From Vicinamibacterales bacterium (GTDB taxonomy: Bacteria > Acidobacteriota > Vicinamibacteria > Vicinamibacterales > UBA2999): 64,000 bases of DNA. The notes beneath the pieces are model-generated. The model did not search any database. It was given only the letters and a program-made list of their open reading frames with translations, and was not told where the DNA came from. Each line of letters opens with the position of its first letter. Positions within the stretch are counted from its first letter, which is position 1. Position numbers and translations under genes: made by a program. Where the stretch lies: NCBI GenBank assembly GCA_041394705.1, contig JAWKHS010000010.1, positions 1 to 64,000 on the forward strand. Reading direction: 5' to 3'. This document shows, one piece after another, positions 45,087-53,631 of the stretch.

Positions 45087-46614
45087 GGTTGTTCTCGGAG
45101 ACGTGAGCCTTCCAGTGTAGATCGTCTCTGTCCGGGAAATCCGTGCGCGCGTGGCCGCCACGGCTCTCGGTCCGGTCCAGGGCGCCGCGCGCCATCAGCC
45201 ACGCCACCGTGACCAGGGACCGGGGAGCGTCCGCGTCCCGGCCGCCCGACGCCTCGATGGCGCGCCGCCAGCCGTCCAGCGTCGTCACCGCTTCGGTCAG
45301 ACCGTCCGCATCGCGTGCGATGCCGCACGCCCGCCACATGAGCTCTCGGACCTCGTCGCTCGAGGGCACGGTCGTGGCGGCCGACGCGGTCGGCATCGAC
45401 CGGCGACGCCTCCCTTCCAGGTGTCCGGCCGCACGGGGGGACTCGCCCATGACCGCGGCGGCGCGCGCGCCGAACACCAGCCCCTCCAGGAGCGAGTTGC
45501 TCGCGAGGCGGTTGGCCCCGTGGACGCCCGTGCACGCGACCTCGCCGGCGGCATACAGCCCTGGAAGACTGGTCCGTCCGTGGACGTCCGTCGCGACGCC
45601 GCCCATGACGTAATGCGCGGCGGGCGACACGGGTATCCTGTCGGTGGCCAGGTCGAGCCCCCGGGCGCGACACGCGTCGGCCAGTGTCGGGAATCGCTGG
45701 CGGATCCAGCCGGCGTCGAGGTGACCGAGCGACAGCGTGACCGGCGCGCCGGTCCGGGACGCTTCCTGGACCATCGCGCGCGCCACCAGGTCGCGGGACG
45801 CCAGTTCTCCAGCCGGCTCGTACCTCGACATGAAACGCTCGCCGTGCACGTTGAGAAGCCACGCGCCGTCCCCCCGCAGGGCCTCCGAGAGGAGGAAGCG
45901 CGCCGTCCCGGGGACCGCCATCACGGTCGGGTGGAACTGGACGAACTCCATGTCCATCACCGTGGCGCCGGCGTCCCACGCCAGGGCGACGCCGTCTCCG
46001 GTCGCCACGGCCGGATTGGTGGTCTCACGGAACACGCGGCCCGCGCCGCCGGTGGCGAGCAGCGTCGCCCCGGCGCGCGCGTCGACGACGCCGCCTGCGT
46101 CCGTGTATCGCGCCCCGACGCAGACACCGTGCTCGACGAGCAGCGCCGTCGCGCGGGCCGCCTGCGCCACGCGGACCCGGGGCAAGGCCGCCACGCGGGC
46201 CCAGAGGACACGGCTGATCTCGCGGCCGGTGGCGTCACGCGCGTGCAGCACGCGCCTGACGCTGTGGGCGCCCTCTCGTCCGAGCGAGAACCGGCCATCG
46301 GCCTCGCGTTCGAAGGCCGCCCCCCACGCCGCGAGTTCACGGACGTACGCGGGCCCCTCGGTCACGAGCGCCTCGACCGCCGCCGCGTCGCACAGGCCGT
46401 CGCCCGCGGCTTCGGTATCGCGGGCGTGCAGCGATGGGGAGTCGTCGGCGCCGACGGCCGCCGCGATGCCGCCTTGCGCGTAGCCGGTATTGCTCTCGGC
46501 GGGCTCTTCGGCTTTCGTCAGCACGAGGACTGACCCGCGCGCGGCCAGTGCCGCGGCGGCGCGCAGCCCGGCGACGCCGCTGCCAATCACCAGGAAGTCG
46601 GCGGACTCACGCAC
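45070..46614 (-). CDS. nadB: L-aspartate oxidase
   Basis: This 514-residue flavoprotein oxidises aspartate to iminoaspartate, the first step of NAD synthesis. The FAD dinucleotide fold is FLVIGSGVAGLRAA. ESNTGYAQGGIAAAV, MEFVQFHPTV and YVMGGVATDVHGRTSLPGLYAAGEVACTGVHGANRLASNSLLE are characteristic and distinguish it from succinate dehydrogenase. The C-terminal domain is short. nadA and nadC are not in the window. GTG 46614 has TAGGAT 7 bases upstream. Confidence 0.93.
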   Translation of the reverse strand: MRESADFLVIGSGVAGLRAAAALAARGSVLVLTKAEEPAESNTGYAQGGIAAAVGADDSPSLHARDTEAAGDGLCDAAAVEALVTEGPAYVRELAAWGAAFEREADGRFSLGREGAHSVRRVLHARDATGREISRVLWARVAALPRVRVAQAARATALLVEHGVCVGARYTDAGGVVDARAGATLLATGGAGRVFRETTNPAVATGDGVALAWDAGATVMDMEFVQFHPTVMAVPGTARFLLSEALRGDGAWLLNVHGERFMSRYEPAGELASRDLVARAMVQEASRTGAPVTLSLGHLDAGWIRQRFPTLADACRARGLDLATDRIPVSPAAHYVMGGVATDVHGRTSLPGLYAAGEVACTGVHGANRLASNSLLEGLVFGARAAAVMGESPRAAGHLEGRRRRSMPTASAATTVPSSDEVRELMWRACGIARDADGLTEAVTTLDGWRRAIEASGGRDADAPRSLVTVAWLMARGALDRTESRGGHARTDFPDRDDLHWKAHVSENNHDQEP

Positions 46615-46621
46615 CGGGTGT

Positions 46622-46627
46622 ATCCTA
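46622..46627 (-). promoter_or_regulatory. -10 element, leaderless start of nadB
   Basis: On the minus strand, TAGGAT, then 7 bases, then GTG 46614. Confidence 0.45.
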
Positions 46628-46712
46628 GCAGCCCGGCGCGCCCGCCGTCCGCCGCACGCTGGCCCGCGGCGTCGAGTGCCGGGCCCCGCGCCTCTCGATC
46701 GTCCTCGTGCCC

Positions 46713-47783
46713 ATGCCTTCGACCACCATCGACGTCACCGCCCGCGCCGGCCGCTACCGCGTCGTGGTGGATGCCGGCGCGCAACGCCGGCTCGGCTCGA
46801 CGCTCGAGCAGGCGGGCCTGACGGGACCGAGCGTGGTCGTGTCGAGCCCGCGCGTCTGGAGCGCGATCGGCCAGCGGTTCGGCCGGACGGCCCCCATCCT
46901 CGTACCCGACGGCGAGCGCGCGAAGACCCTCGCCACGGTGGCGCGCGTCTACGACCGCCTCGTCGATGCCAACGCGGACCGCGGCGTCACGGTCGTGGCG
47001 GTCGGCGGGGGGGTGATTGGCGACATGGTCGGCTTCGCGGCGGCGACCTACCTGCGCGGTGTCGGGCTCGTCCACGTGCCCACGACGCTGATGGCGCAGG
47101 TCGACAGCGCCATCGGGGGCAAGGTGGGCGTGAACCTCGCGCACGGCAAGAACCTCGTGGGTGCCTTCCACCCGCCGTCGCTCGTGCTGGTCGATCCCGA
47201 GGCGCTCGGGTCGCTGTCCCGTCGTGAGTTCCGTTCGGGTCTGTACGAGGTGGTCAAGTACGGCCTCATCGCCGAACCGGCGCTGCTGGACCGCCTCGAC
47301 CGGGAGCTTCCGGCCATCCTCTCGCAGGAGGGCGGCGCGCTGGCCGACGTGATCGCGACGAGCTGCCGGATCAAGGCCTCGGTCGTATCCGAGGACGAGC
47401 GGGAGCTCGGCGTGCGGCGGATCCTGAACTTCGGCCACACGGTGGGCCACGCCCTGGAGGCGGTCACCGACTACCGACGGCTTCGGCACGGCGAAGCCGT
47501 CGCCCACGGCATGCGCGCGGCGCTGGCCCTCGGCGTCGCCCGCGGCCTCACTCCGCCATCGCTGGCCGACCGCGCTCAGGCGCTCCTGGCCCGTCTGGGG
47601 CCGCTGCCGACGGTGGCCGACCTCGCGGCCAGAGACGTCCTGGACGCCATGCGGCGCGACAAGAAGATCGTGCGCGGCCGCTTGCACTTCGTCGTGATCG
47701 GCCCGTCGGGCCCGGCCACGGTCACGGATGTCACGCCTCGCGAGTTCACGCGCGCGCTCACCGCGATCGGGATCCGCGGATAG
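46713..47783 (+). CDS. aroB: 3-dehydroquinate synthase
   Basis: This enzyme of about 356 residues makes 3-dehydroquinate in the shikimate pathway, using NAD and a metal ion. GGGVIGDMVGFAAATYLRG (NAD loop) and TLMAQVDSAIGGKVGVNLAHGKNLVGAFHPP are family hallmarks. Metal ligands are in RRILNFGHTVGHALE and RHGEAVAHGM. ATG 46713 or the in-frame GTG at 46707 may be the start. It is divergent from nadB, with no other shikimate gene nearby. Confidence 0.94.
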   Translation: MPSTTIDVTARAGRYRVVVDAGAQRRLGSTLEQAGLTGPSVVVSSPRVWSAIGQRFGRTAPILVPDGERAKTLATVARVYDRLVDANADRGVTVVAVGGGVIGDMVGFAAATYLRGVGLVHVPTTLMAQVDSAIGGKVGVNLAHGKNLVGAFHPPSLVLVDPEALGSLSRREFRSGLYEVVKYGLIAEPALLDRLDRELPAILSQEGGALADVIATSCRIKASVVSEDERELGVRRILNFGHTVGHALEAVTDYRRLRHGEAVAHGMRAALALGVARGLTPPSLADRAQALLARLGPLPTVADLAARDVLDAMRRDKKIVRGRLHFVVIGPSGPATVTDVTPREFTRALTAIGIRG

Positions 47784-47805
47784 TCACCACGTGCGCGATG
47801 GCGGC

Positions 47806-47823
47806 GCCCGCCAGACGGCGGGC
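47806..47823. terminator. hairpin between aroB and the NtrC-like gene
   Basis: A 7-bp perfect stem (GCCCGCC / GGCGGGC) with a 4-base loop lies between convergent genes. Confidence 0.4.
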
Positions 47824-47845
47824 ACGCTGGCGGCCGTGCCTGGCG

Positions 47846-49249
47846 CTAGGCCTGGCCCAGTCCCAGGGCCCGGAGCTTGCCCACGAGTTCCCGGAAGCTG
47901 ACCCCGAGGGCATCGGCCGCGCGTGCCGGGTCGTTCCCGCACTCGGCCAGCGTCAGCGCAATCTTCCGGCGCTCGACGTCCTCTCGCGCCCGGGCCACGA
48001 CCTCCGCGAGCGTACCGGAGAGGTCCGTCTCGGTCGCGGCGGCGGTTTCGGGGACGGGCGCCTCGAGCAGGCGCAGGTGGCGGACGCCGATGGTGGGCCC
48101 ATCCGCCAGGACAGCGGCGCGTTCCAGGCAGTTCTGCAGCTCACGGACGTTCCCGGGCCAGCGATAGGCCGTGAGGGCGTCAGACGCCTCGGCGTCGAGG
48201 ACGTATCCGCGCCGGCCGCCCGCGGCGGCGTGGTGGTCCAGGAAGTGGCGGGCCAGGATCAGGACGTCGTCGCCACGCTCGCGGAGGGGTGGCACGGTGA
48301 TCGGCATCACCGAGAGCCTGAAGAACAGGTCCTCACGGAAGCGTCGCTCGGCCACTTCGCGCCGAAGGTCGCGGTTGGTGGCGGCCACCAGGCGGACGTT
48401 GGCGCGGACGGTGGCGGTGCCTCCGACCCGTTCGAACTCGAGCGTCTCCAGCACCCGGAGCATCTTGGCCTGGAGCGCTGGCGCCAATTCGCCGATCTCA
48501 TCGAGGAACAGCGTGCCGCGGTGGGCCAGTTCCACGCGGCCGAGCTTGCGCTGCGTCGCGCCGGTGAACGCGCCCTTCTCGTAGCCGAACAGCTCCGACT
48601 CCAGGAGCGTCTCGGGGATGGCTGCGCAGTTGATGGCCACGAACGGCCCGTCGGCGCGGCGGCTCCACGCGTGCAGCGCCCGCGCGAACAGTTCCTTGCC
48701 GGTGCCGCTCTCGCCGCCGAGCAGCACGGTCACGTCTGTGGCGGCCGCCCGCTGGAGCGTCTGCACGGCCTTCACGAGGGACGGGGCGGCGCCGACGATG
48801 GTCGGAGCGCCCCGACGCTCCGCGGCGTCCTGCAGCAGCCGTTCGTGATCCCGGGCCAGACGCTGCTGCGCCACGGCCCGCCCGACGACGAGCCGGAGGT
48901 GCTCGGGATCGACCGGCTTGGCCAGGAAGTCGAGGGCGCCGTCCCGCATCGCGGCCACCGCATCCTGGATCCCGCCGTACGCGGTCATCACCACCACCGG
49001 GATCTGGGCGTCGGTTTCCTTCACGGCCCTGAGGACCCCCAGGCCGTCGCCCGCCGGAAGGCGGAGGTCGGTGATGACGACGGCCGGGTGGCGCCTCGCC
49101 AGGTGGGCCTCGGCTTCAGGCTGGTCGCGGGCTTCGAGGACGCCGTATCCGTGCGACTCCAGGGCGAGCCGCAGCATGGTGCGGAGCGAGTCGCGATCCT
49201 CGACGACGAGGACGTCGGCGTCGGCCGCCGCGGTATCGACGGAACTCAC
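47846..49249 (-). CDS. sigma54-dependent response regulator (NtrC family)
   Basis: The 467-residue product has a receiver domain (phospho-acceptor D61 in VVITDLRLPAGDG), then an AAA+ domain with Walker A GGESGTGKE, the sigma54-contact loop GAFTGA and Walker B LFLDEIGEL. A short Fis-type DNA-binding helix pair ends the protein (LAECGNDPARAADALGVSFRELVGKLRALG). GTG 49249, 7 bases after the upstream stop, is preferred to GTG 49282. The histidine kinase gene at 52357 may supply its partner. The sigma54-like promoter at 52237-52253 is a candidate target. Confidence 0.9.
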   Translation of the reverse strand: MSSVDTAAADADVLVVEDRDSLRTMLRLALESHGYGVLEARDQPEAEAHLARRHPAVVITDLRLPAGDGLGVLRAVKETDAQIPVVVMTAYGGIQDAVAAMRDGALDFLAKPVDPEHLRLVVGRAVAQQRLARDHERLLQDAAERRGAPTIVGAAPSLVKAVQTLQRAAATDVTVLLGGESGTGKELFARALHAWSRRADGPFVAINCAAIPETLLESELFGYEKGAFTGATQRKLGRVELAHRGTLFLDEIGELAPALQAKMLRVLETLEFERVGGTATVRANVRLVAATNRDLRREVAERRFREDLFFRLSVMPITVPPLRERGDDVLILARHFLDHHAAAGGRRGYVLDAEASDALTAYRWPGNVRELQNCLERAAVLADGPTIGVRHLRLLEAPVPETAAATETDLSGTLAEVVARAREDVERRKIALTLAECGNDPARAADALGVSFRELVGKLRALGLGQA

Positions 49250-49256
49250 CGGCGGG

Positions 49257-49832
49257 TCAGCGCAGCCAGCCCGCCGGGACACCGGCCTTCCGCGCCTCGT
49301 CCTGGATCGCGGCGATGGCCTTGCGCTGCGCCTCGATCTCGCGCTGCACGCGCTCGTGCTCGGCGATGGCCTTCTTGCGATTCCCTTCGATCACGGCGCG
49401 TTGCGCCGGGTCGTCCCGGTTCGTGAACTCCGCCATGAGGCCGTTGATCTGCGATTCGAGCGCAGCCGCGAACGACTCGGAGCGCGCGAGCTGCTCGCGG
49501 GCCCCGCCGATGCGGTCGCGCCAATAGGCCTCGTCCTTCTTGGGCCCCTCGGACGCCTGGTCGGCATCGGGCGCCGGCACCGGCGACGCGGCGGCGTCCG
49601 ACGGCGCGCCGTCGGGCGGCGTCGCGGACTCGGGCGCCGACGGGGTGAAGTCCCTCCGCAGGCTGTCGTTCGTATAGACCTTGCCGGCGGGCTGCTCCTT
49701 GCGGCGCGCCGATTCCTTCCGCGCCACGTCCGCGAGGGACTGCGCCGGGGCGGCCACGGGAAGCGCGAGAATCGCGGCGGCGAACGCGGCTGCCGCAAGG
49801 CGCACGGGCACGAACGAGCTGATGCACGTCAT
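49257..49832 (-). CDS. hypothetical exported coiled-coil protein
   Basis: I do not recognise this 191-residue product. It has a signal peptide (RLAAAAFAAAILALPVAAPAQS), a Pro/Ala/Asp-rich middle (about 60-100) and a C-terminal helix of about 80 residues with heptad-like Ala, Glu and Arg spacing that should form a coiled coil. Proteins of this sort with SLADVARKE near the start occur in Acidobacteria. Its position between a minor pilin gene and the NtrC-like gene suggests co-expression with pilus parts. ATG 49832 is chosen for the signal peptide. Confidence 0.7.
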   Translation of the reverse strand: MTCISSFVPVRLAAAAFAAAILALPVAAPAQSLADVARKESARRKEQPAGKVYTNDSLRRDFTPSAPESATPPDGAPSDAAASPVPAPDADQASEGPKKDEAYWRDRIGGAREQLARSESFAAALESQINGLMAEFTNRDDPAQRAVIEGNRKKAIAEHERVQREIEAQRKAIAAIQDEARKAGVPAGWLR

Positions 49833-49872
49833 GTGTGATGTTTCGGCGCGGGAGCGCCACCTCCACAGGGGC

Positions 49873-50583
49873 CTACGGCGCTCCGCCGCCGACGACGCTC
49901 CACGACTGCACGCGAATGCCCGTGCACGCCCCGACGCCGCGCCGGCACGGCTTGGCCACCAGGGCTTCCACCTCGGCCAGTCCCCCGCCTTCGCCGAACG
50001 CCGCCCCGCGGACGAGCAGGACCCCGTGGCCGGCCAGCCCGGAGGGGGCATCGAGCAGCGGGTCGCCGTCGTCGTCCGCCGGGTCGTCGGCGACCCATGC
50101 GACCACGTAGCAGGCGCACGCCGCTCCGGCCGTCGCGTCCACGTCGGCGAGCGGCGCGTGCACGACCAGACGCCAGCGCGGGTTGCGGACGCCCCACGGC
50201 CGCGGCACGCTCGACACGCTCGTCGAGACGTCGTCGCACGGGGCCGGGCGGCCGCAGGTCCTCAGCGAGGTCTCGGCGAGGAGGTCGAGCGTGGCGGCGC
50301 CAAGCGGCCGGAGGCCCGGAGGACCGTCGACGAACGGCGATGCCACCCCCACCGTGGGCACGAATCGCCAGTCGACGACGGCACCGAGCGACGCCAGCGC
50401 CAGCGCCGCGGCCGACTCCGCGCCGCGCCCCAACCGGACTCGCTCGTGCAGGGCTCCGCTGGCCGGGGCTTCCGCCGAGGTGGCCAGGGCCACGCCGAGC
50501 GCCGCCGAGGCGAGGAGGCTCAGCCACACGAGCACCACCAGCAGTCCAATGCCCCGATCGCGATCGCGCGTGCGTGCGTGCAT
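49873..50583 (-). CDS. minor pilin-like protein (PilX-like)
   Basis: The 236-residue product has a basic leader (HARTRDRDRG) and a hydrophobic helix (IGLLVVLVWLSLLASAALGVAL) placed like a type IV pilin. The helix lacks the Glu normally at position 5 after the Gly cleavage site, a feature also of PilX and GspK-like subunits. The rest is a poorly conserved globular domain with several Cys residues. It follows the PilW-like gene with a 1-base gap (TGA, then ATG). The PilX-like name is inferred from order and leader, not from strong similarity. Confidence 0.65.
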   Translation of the reverse strand: MHARTRDRDRGIGLLVVLVWLSLLASAALGVALATSAEAPASGALHERVRLGRGAESAAALALASLGAVVDWRFVPTVGVASPFVDGPPGLRPLGAATLDLLAETSLRTCGRPAPCDDVSTSVSSVPRPWGVRNPRWRLVVHAPLADVDATAGAACACYVVAWVADDPADDDGDPLLDAPSGLAGHGVLLVRGAAFGEGGGLAEVEALVAKPCRRGVGACTGIRVQSWSVVGGGAP

Positions 50584-50584
50584 G

Positions 50585-51754
50585 TCACCCTCCAGCGCCT
50601 CGCCGGCCGGGCCGCACGGCCGTGCGCACGACGAGGTCCGGCACCGGCCTCGTGCCCGGACTCCGCGTGAGCCCAAGGCCGGGCGCAGGACGGAGCGCGG
50701 CCGCGGCGGCCGCCACCGTGAGCGAGAGGCGCGCCTCGACCACGGTCGCCAGGTCCGCGTCCCAGCGGGACGGCGCAGATGGGCCTGGACACCAGGGGCC
50801 ATCGGCAAACTGCACCAACGGGACCGGCACGGCCCCGGCGCCACCCGGTGTCCCGCGCCAGGCGGCCGCGCCGCCGGTCGGACGGGCGAAGGCGCAGTTC
50901 TCGCCGGCAGGCCACGCCGCATCCCCGGGCGCGCCTGGCGCGGGCGGCGCAGGGCCCGCCGTGGCGTGATCCTCGGTGCCATCGGGCGCGGTCGAGATGG
51001 CGGGGGTCCCGGCCGCCCACCATTCCACGTCGAACCCCAGCACGAAGTCGATCACGGGTGAGGCCGGGCCCGCCCCGACGCGACGGACGAGTTGCTGCAG
51101 GCCCGTGGACGCGTCGGGTCGAAGTTCGTAGCCGTGGGCCACCACGGCTGCCACGACGGTGCCGGCCGGCCACGCCTCGGGGAGCGGCGCGGTGAGCTCG
51201 ATGTCCAGCGGTGCCAACACCTGGCGGACCTGGGCGACGCCGAAGCGTCCGTGGTCCCCGTAGACCAGCACGTCGTCGCCGGCCGCGAAGCCGCAGGCCG
51301 GCGAGACCGCCGAGCAATAGGCCGGCCGCAGCAACCGGAGCCGCGTGTCCCCCGCCGCCGCCGGCACGGCCAGCCGGCCGTGCGACGCATCCCGCCGGGC
51401 CCGCCAGGCCGTGATCGTGTGCGCCCGCGCGCGGGCCGCCCAGGGCCCGGCTGCGATCACGTCGGGCCAGATGGCGGGCAGCCCCTGCCCCGGAGCGGTA
51501 TCGGTCTCCTCGACGAACCCGCTTCCCGCCTCGCGCACGTCCTCGACGAGCGCGTGGACACCTGCACGCGCACGCTGCTGCTGATCGGCCGACGAGGTCT
51601 CCGAATGCAGCGCGCCCAGGACCGTCATGCCCGCCACGCCGACCACGCCGAAGACCAGCGACAGCACGGCGAGGCCGACGAGGAGCTCGACCAGCGTGAC
51701 ACCAGCCGACTCCGCCATGCGTCCGCCGTGCAGCCCGCGCCTCGCGGGCGTCAC
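50585..51754 (-). CDS. minor pilin-like protein (PilW-like)
   Basis: This 389-residue prepilin-like protein has a class III signal with cleavage expected in ESAG|VTLVELLVGLAVLSLVFG, which keeps Glu at position 5. The long globular domain (LLRPAYCSAVSPACGFAAGDDVLVYGD) has PilW-like features. GTG 51754 overlaps the upstream stop as GTGA and gives a basic leader. ATG 51718 would give only six residues before the cleavage site. It is expected in the initiation complex at the pilus tip. Confidence 0.72.
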   Translation of the reverse strand: MTPARRGLHGGRMAESAGVTLVELLVGLAVLSLVFGVVGVAGMTVLGALHSETSSADQQQRARAGVHALVEDVREAGSGFVEETDTAPGQGLPAIWPDVIAAGPWAARARAHTITAWRARRDASHGRLAVPAAAGDTRLRLLRPAYCSAVSPACGFAAGDDVLVYGDHGRFGVAQVRQVLAPLDIELTAPLPEAWPAGTVVAAVVAHGYELRPDASTGLQQLVRRVGAGPASPVIDFVLGFDVEWWAAGTPAISTAPDGTEDHATAGPAPPAPGAPGDAAWPAGENCAFARPTGGAAAWRGTPGGAGAVPVPLVQFADGPWCPGPSAPSRWDADLATVVEARLSLTVAAAAAALRPAPGLGLTRSPGTRPVPDLVVRTAVRPGRRGAGG

Positions 51755-52185
51755 GGCGCGACCTCGGCCAGGATGCGCGCCAGGCACGTCCCGGGCGCGG
51801 CGCCCGTGGTCTGCCGGTCGCGGATGGACACGACACAGACGCTCAACGCCCATGTGCCGGGCGGGACACCAGATACGGGGGCGAGGCGCCACCGGCGCAC
51901 GAACGAGGGGCGCGACGCCGTAGGCCGTCCGGCGTCATCCACGGTGTCGTGACAGCCGGCCACGTCATGTTGCAGGCAGTCCGTGGGCGTCGATGCGAAC
52001 GGCCCCGCCGCGCGTGTCGCCACCAGCGCGTCCGCCAGCGCCGTGGCGACGAGATGCCGGCGCGAGCGGGCCACGGTGTCGATGACCTGCTGGGCGAGAC
52101 CCGCGAGGCTGACGACACCTGTCGTGACAATGGCCATCGCGATGATCGCTTCGAGCACCGAGAATCCACGTTGTCGGGCCGCCAT
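51751..52185 (-). CDS. minor pilin-like protein (PilV-like)
   Basis: The 144-residue product starts AARQRGFSVLEAIIAMAIVTTGV, a typical class III signal: a basic leader ending in Gly, then Phe and Glu 5, and a hydrophobic helix, as in PilV and GspI. The remaining region has two Cys residues likely in a disulfide. ATG 52185 has an AGGAGG site. It is the first gene of a minor pilin operon (PilV-, PilW- and PilX-like) that no recognisable fimT/GspH gene accompanies. A sigma54-like promoter lies 52 bases upstream. Confidence 0.78.
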   Translation of the reverse strand: MAARQRGFSVLEAIIAMAIVTTGVVSLAGLAQQVIDTVARSRRHLVATALADALVATRAAGPFASTPTDCLQHDVAGCHDTVDDAGRPTASRPSFVRRWRLAPVSGVPPGTWALSVCVVSIRDRQTTGAAPGTCLARILAEVAP

Positions 52186-52203
52186 GCCGTCCCTCCTCCT
52201 CGT

Positions 52204-52222
52204 GGCCGGCGAGCAGCCGGCC
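52204..52222 (-). promoter_or_regulatory. leader hairpin of the minor pilin operon
   Basis: GGCCGGC and GCCGGCC form a 7-bp stem with a 5-base loop, starting within a few bases of the predicted transcript start. The ribosome site follows it. Confidence 0.35.
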
Positions 52223-52236
52223 GTGCCCCTTGGGAG

Positions 52237-52253
52237 AGCAATGCGTGATCCAA
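52237..52253 (-). promoter_or_regulatory. candidate sigma54 promoter of the minor pilin operon
   Basis: On the minus strand TTGGATCACGCATTGCT has the -24 GG and -12 GC separated by exactly 10 bases, and TTGC intact. The -24 element departs from TGGCAC at two bases. The predicted start is near 52225. Confidence 0.5.
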
Positions 52254-52264
52254 TGCGTGGACCG

Positions 52265-52333
52265 CGCCGATTTCGGCGGACTTCGAGACGCAGCGGCGTG
52301 TACGCGTCTCGGCGGGTGGCAGTTCCTGCCGCC
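52265..52333. promoter_or_regulatory. three inverted repeats upstream of the sigma54-like site
   Basis: CGCCGA-TT-TCGGCG (52265-52278), CGAGACGC-N12-GCGTCTCG (52284-52311) and GGTGGCAG-TTC-CTGCCGCC (52315-52333, one mismatch) follow one another. The wide-spaced middle dyad looks like a dimer binding site for an enhancer-binding protein. Confidence 0.4.
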
Positions 52334-52356
52334 TCGGAGTGGCGGCGCGATCGCAA

Positions 52357-53631
52357 CTACCGCACGTCGGATTCGGAGGCGGGCCTCAGCGGCAGGCGCA
52401 CGCTGAACTCAGCACCGCCACCGGGGCGATTGGCCGCGTGCACCTGGCCGTTGTGCGTCACGACGAACTTCTGCACGAGCGCCAGTCCGAGGCCCGTGCC
52501 ATTCGCGCGCGTCGTGAAGAAGGGCTGGAAGAGGCGTTCCCGTCCCGCGTCCGGCAGGCCGGGACCGTTGTCGGACACCGTCACGGTGACGACGCCCTCG
52601 GCCGGATCGACCATGCCGCGCACGACGACCTCGGGCGGCCGGGTCCCCCGCTGACAGGCGTCGAGGCCGTTGCGAATGAGGTTCGAGAACGCCTGTCGCA
52701 GCAGCACGTCGTCGCCCTCCACGTGCCCGAAGGCACCAGTCACCGTGACCGCGGAGGCCTCCGGATCGGCGTCGTGGACGGCTCGCCGGACGACCAGTTC
52801 CAGGGCCAGGGGCTGCGGCGTCAGCCGCTCGGGCCGGGCGAAGTCCAGGAACTTCGAGACCACGTCGCCGAGGGCCTGGGCTTCCGACCGGATGCCCTCG
52901 GCATACTTGTCGTGGGGCGCCGGGAGGGCCGCCGGATCCATGAGCCGCGCGTACCCGTGGATGGTCGCCAGACCGTTCCGGAACTCGTGGGCCAGACCCG
53001 CGGTCAGCTCGCCCAGCCGCGCGAGCGCGTCCTTCAGTCGCAGCTGTTCCTCGAGCGCCACGACGCGCGACAGGTCGCTGAACAGGCAGATGACGCCTGC
53101 CTCGCCGGGCCCGCCCGTCCATGGCGAGAGCGTGACGCCAAGGTGCGACGGCCGTCCGGGGCCGTCACCGGTGGCGATGTGACGTCGCGCCACGGCCCGG
53201 CGCCCTACTGCCGTCTCGCGCACCAGCGCCGCGAGCGCGGGCACGGTGCCCAGCACCTCGTCGATGGGGGCGGGCATTGGCCGGGTCTCGATCCCCAGGA
53301 TGCGGTACCCGGCCGGGTTCAGCAGCCGCACGCGGCCGTCGCTGCCGGCGACGAGGAGGCCCGAAGTCAGGCCCTCCACGATCTGCGCATTGAGCCGCTC
53401 GCTGGCCTCGGCGCGGGCCAGCGTGCTCCGTTCCTGCTGCTTCAGCTTCCCGACGGCCTCTTCGAGAGCGGCCGAGAGGATGGCCGTGTCCGCGCTGGAC
53501 TCGCGAAGGCGCCGGCCCGAGTTTCGGGTGCTCGCGACGATTCGAAGCAGCGCAAAGCCGAGCACGCCCGCCAGGAACCCGACGAGCGCCGTGAGCACCA
53601 GCAGCAGGTACCCCGCGGGCGTGAACTGCAT
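52357..53631 (-). CDS. sensor histidine kinase (PAS, NtrB-type)
   Basis: The 424-residue kinase has one N-terminal membrane helix (YLLLVLTALVGFLAGVLGFALL) and a coiled-coil linker. A PAS domain (about 90-200, ending VICLFSDLSRVVALEEQL) is followed by the HisKA site GLAHEFRNGLATI and an ATPase domain with N-box NLIRNGLDAC, DNGPGLPD and FFTTRANGTGLGL. The lack of a periplasmic domain suggests cytoplasmic or membrane sensing. ATG 53631 overlaps the pilD stop by one base. The NtrC-like regulator downstream, beyond the minor pilins, is its likely partner. Confidence 0.88.
   Translation of the reverse strand: MQFTPAGYLLLVLTALVGFLAGVLGFALLRIVASTRNSGRRLRESSADTAILSAALEEAVGKLKQQERSTLARAEASERLNAQIVEGLTSGLLVAGSDGRVRLLNPAGYRILGIETRPMPAPIDEVLGTVPALAALVRETAVGRRAVARRHIATGDGPGRPSHLGVTLSPWTGGPGEAGVICLFSDLSRVVALEEQLRLKDALARLGELTAGLAHEFRNGLATIHGYARLMDPAALPAPHDKYAEGIRSEAQALGDVVSKFLDFARPERLTPQPLALELVVRRAVHDADPEASAVTVTGAFGHVEGDDVLLRQAFSNLIRNGLDACQRGTRPPEVVVRGMVDPAEGVVTVTVSDNGPGLPDAGRERLFQPFFTTRANGTGLGLALVQKFVVTHNGQVHAANRPGGGAEFSVRLPLRPASESDVR

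Noticed and set aside
52186..52356. Possible extra pilin (fimT/GspH) between pilV and the kinase
   Set aside because: No frame here starts with a prepilin leader; the gap holds promoter-like elements and dyads instead.
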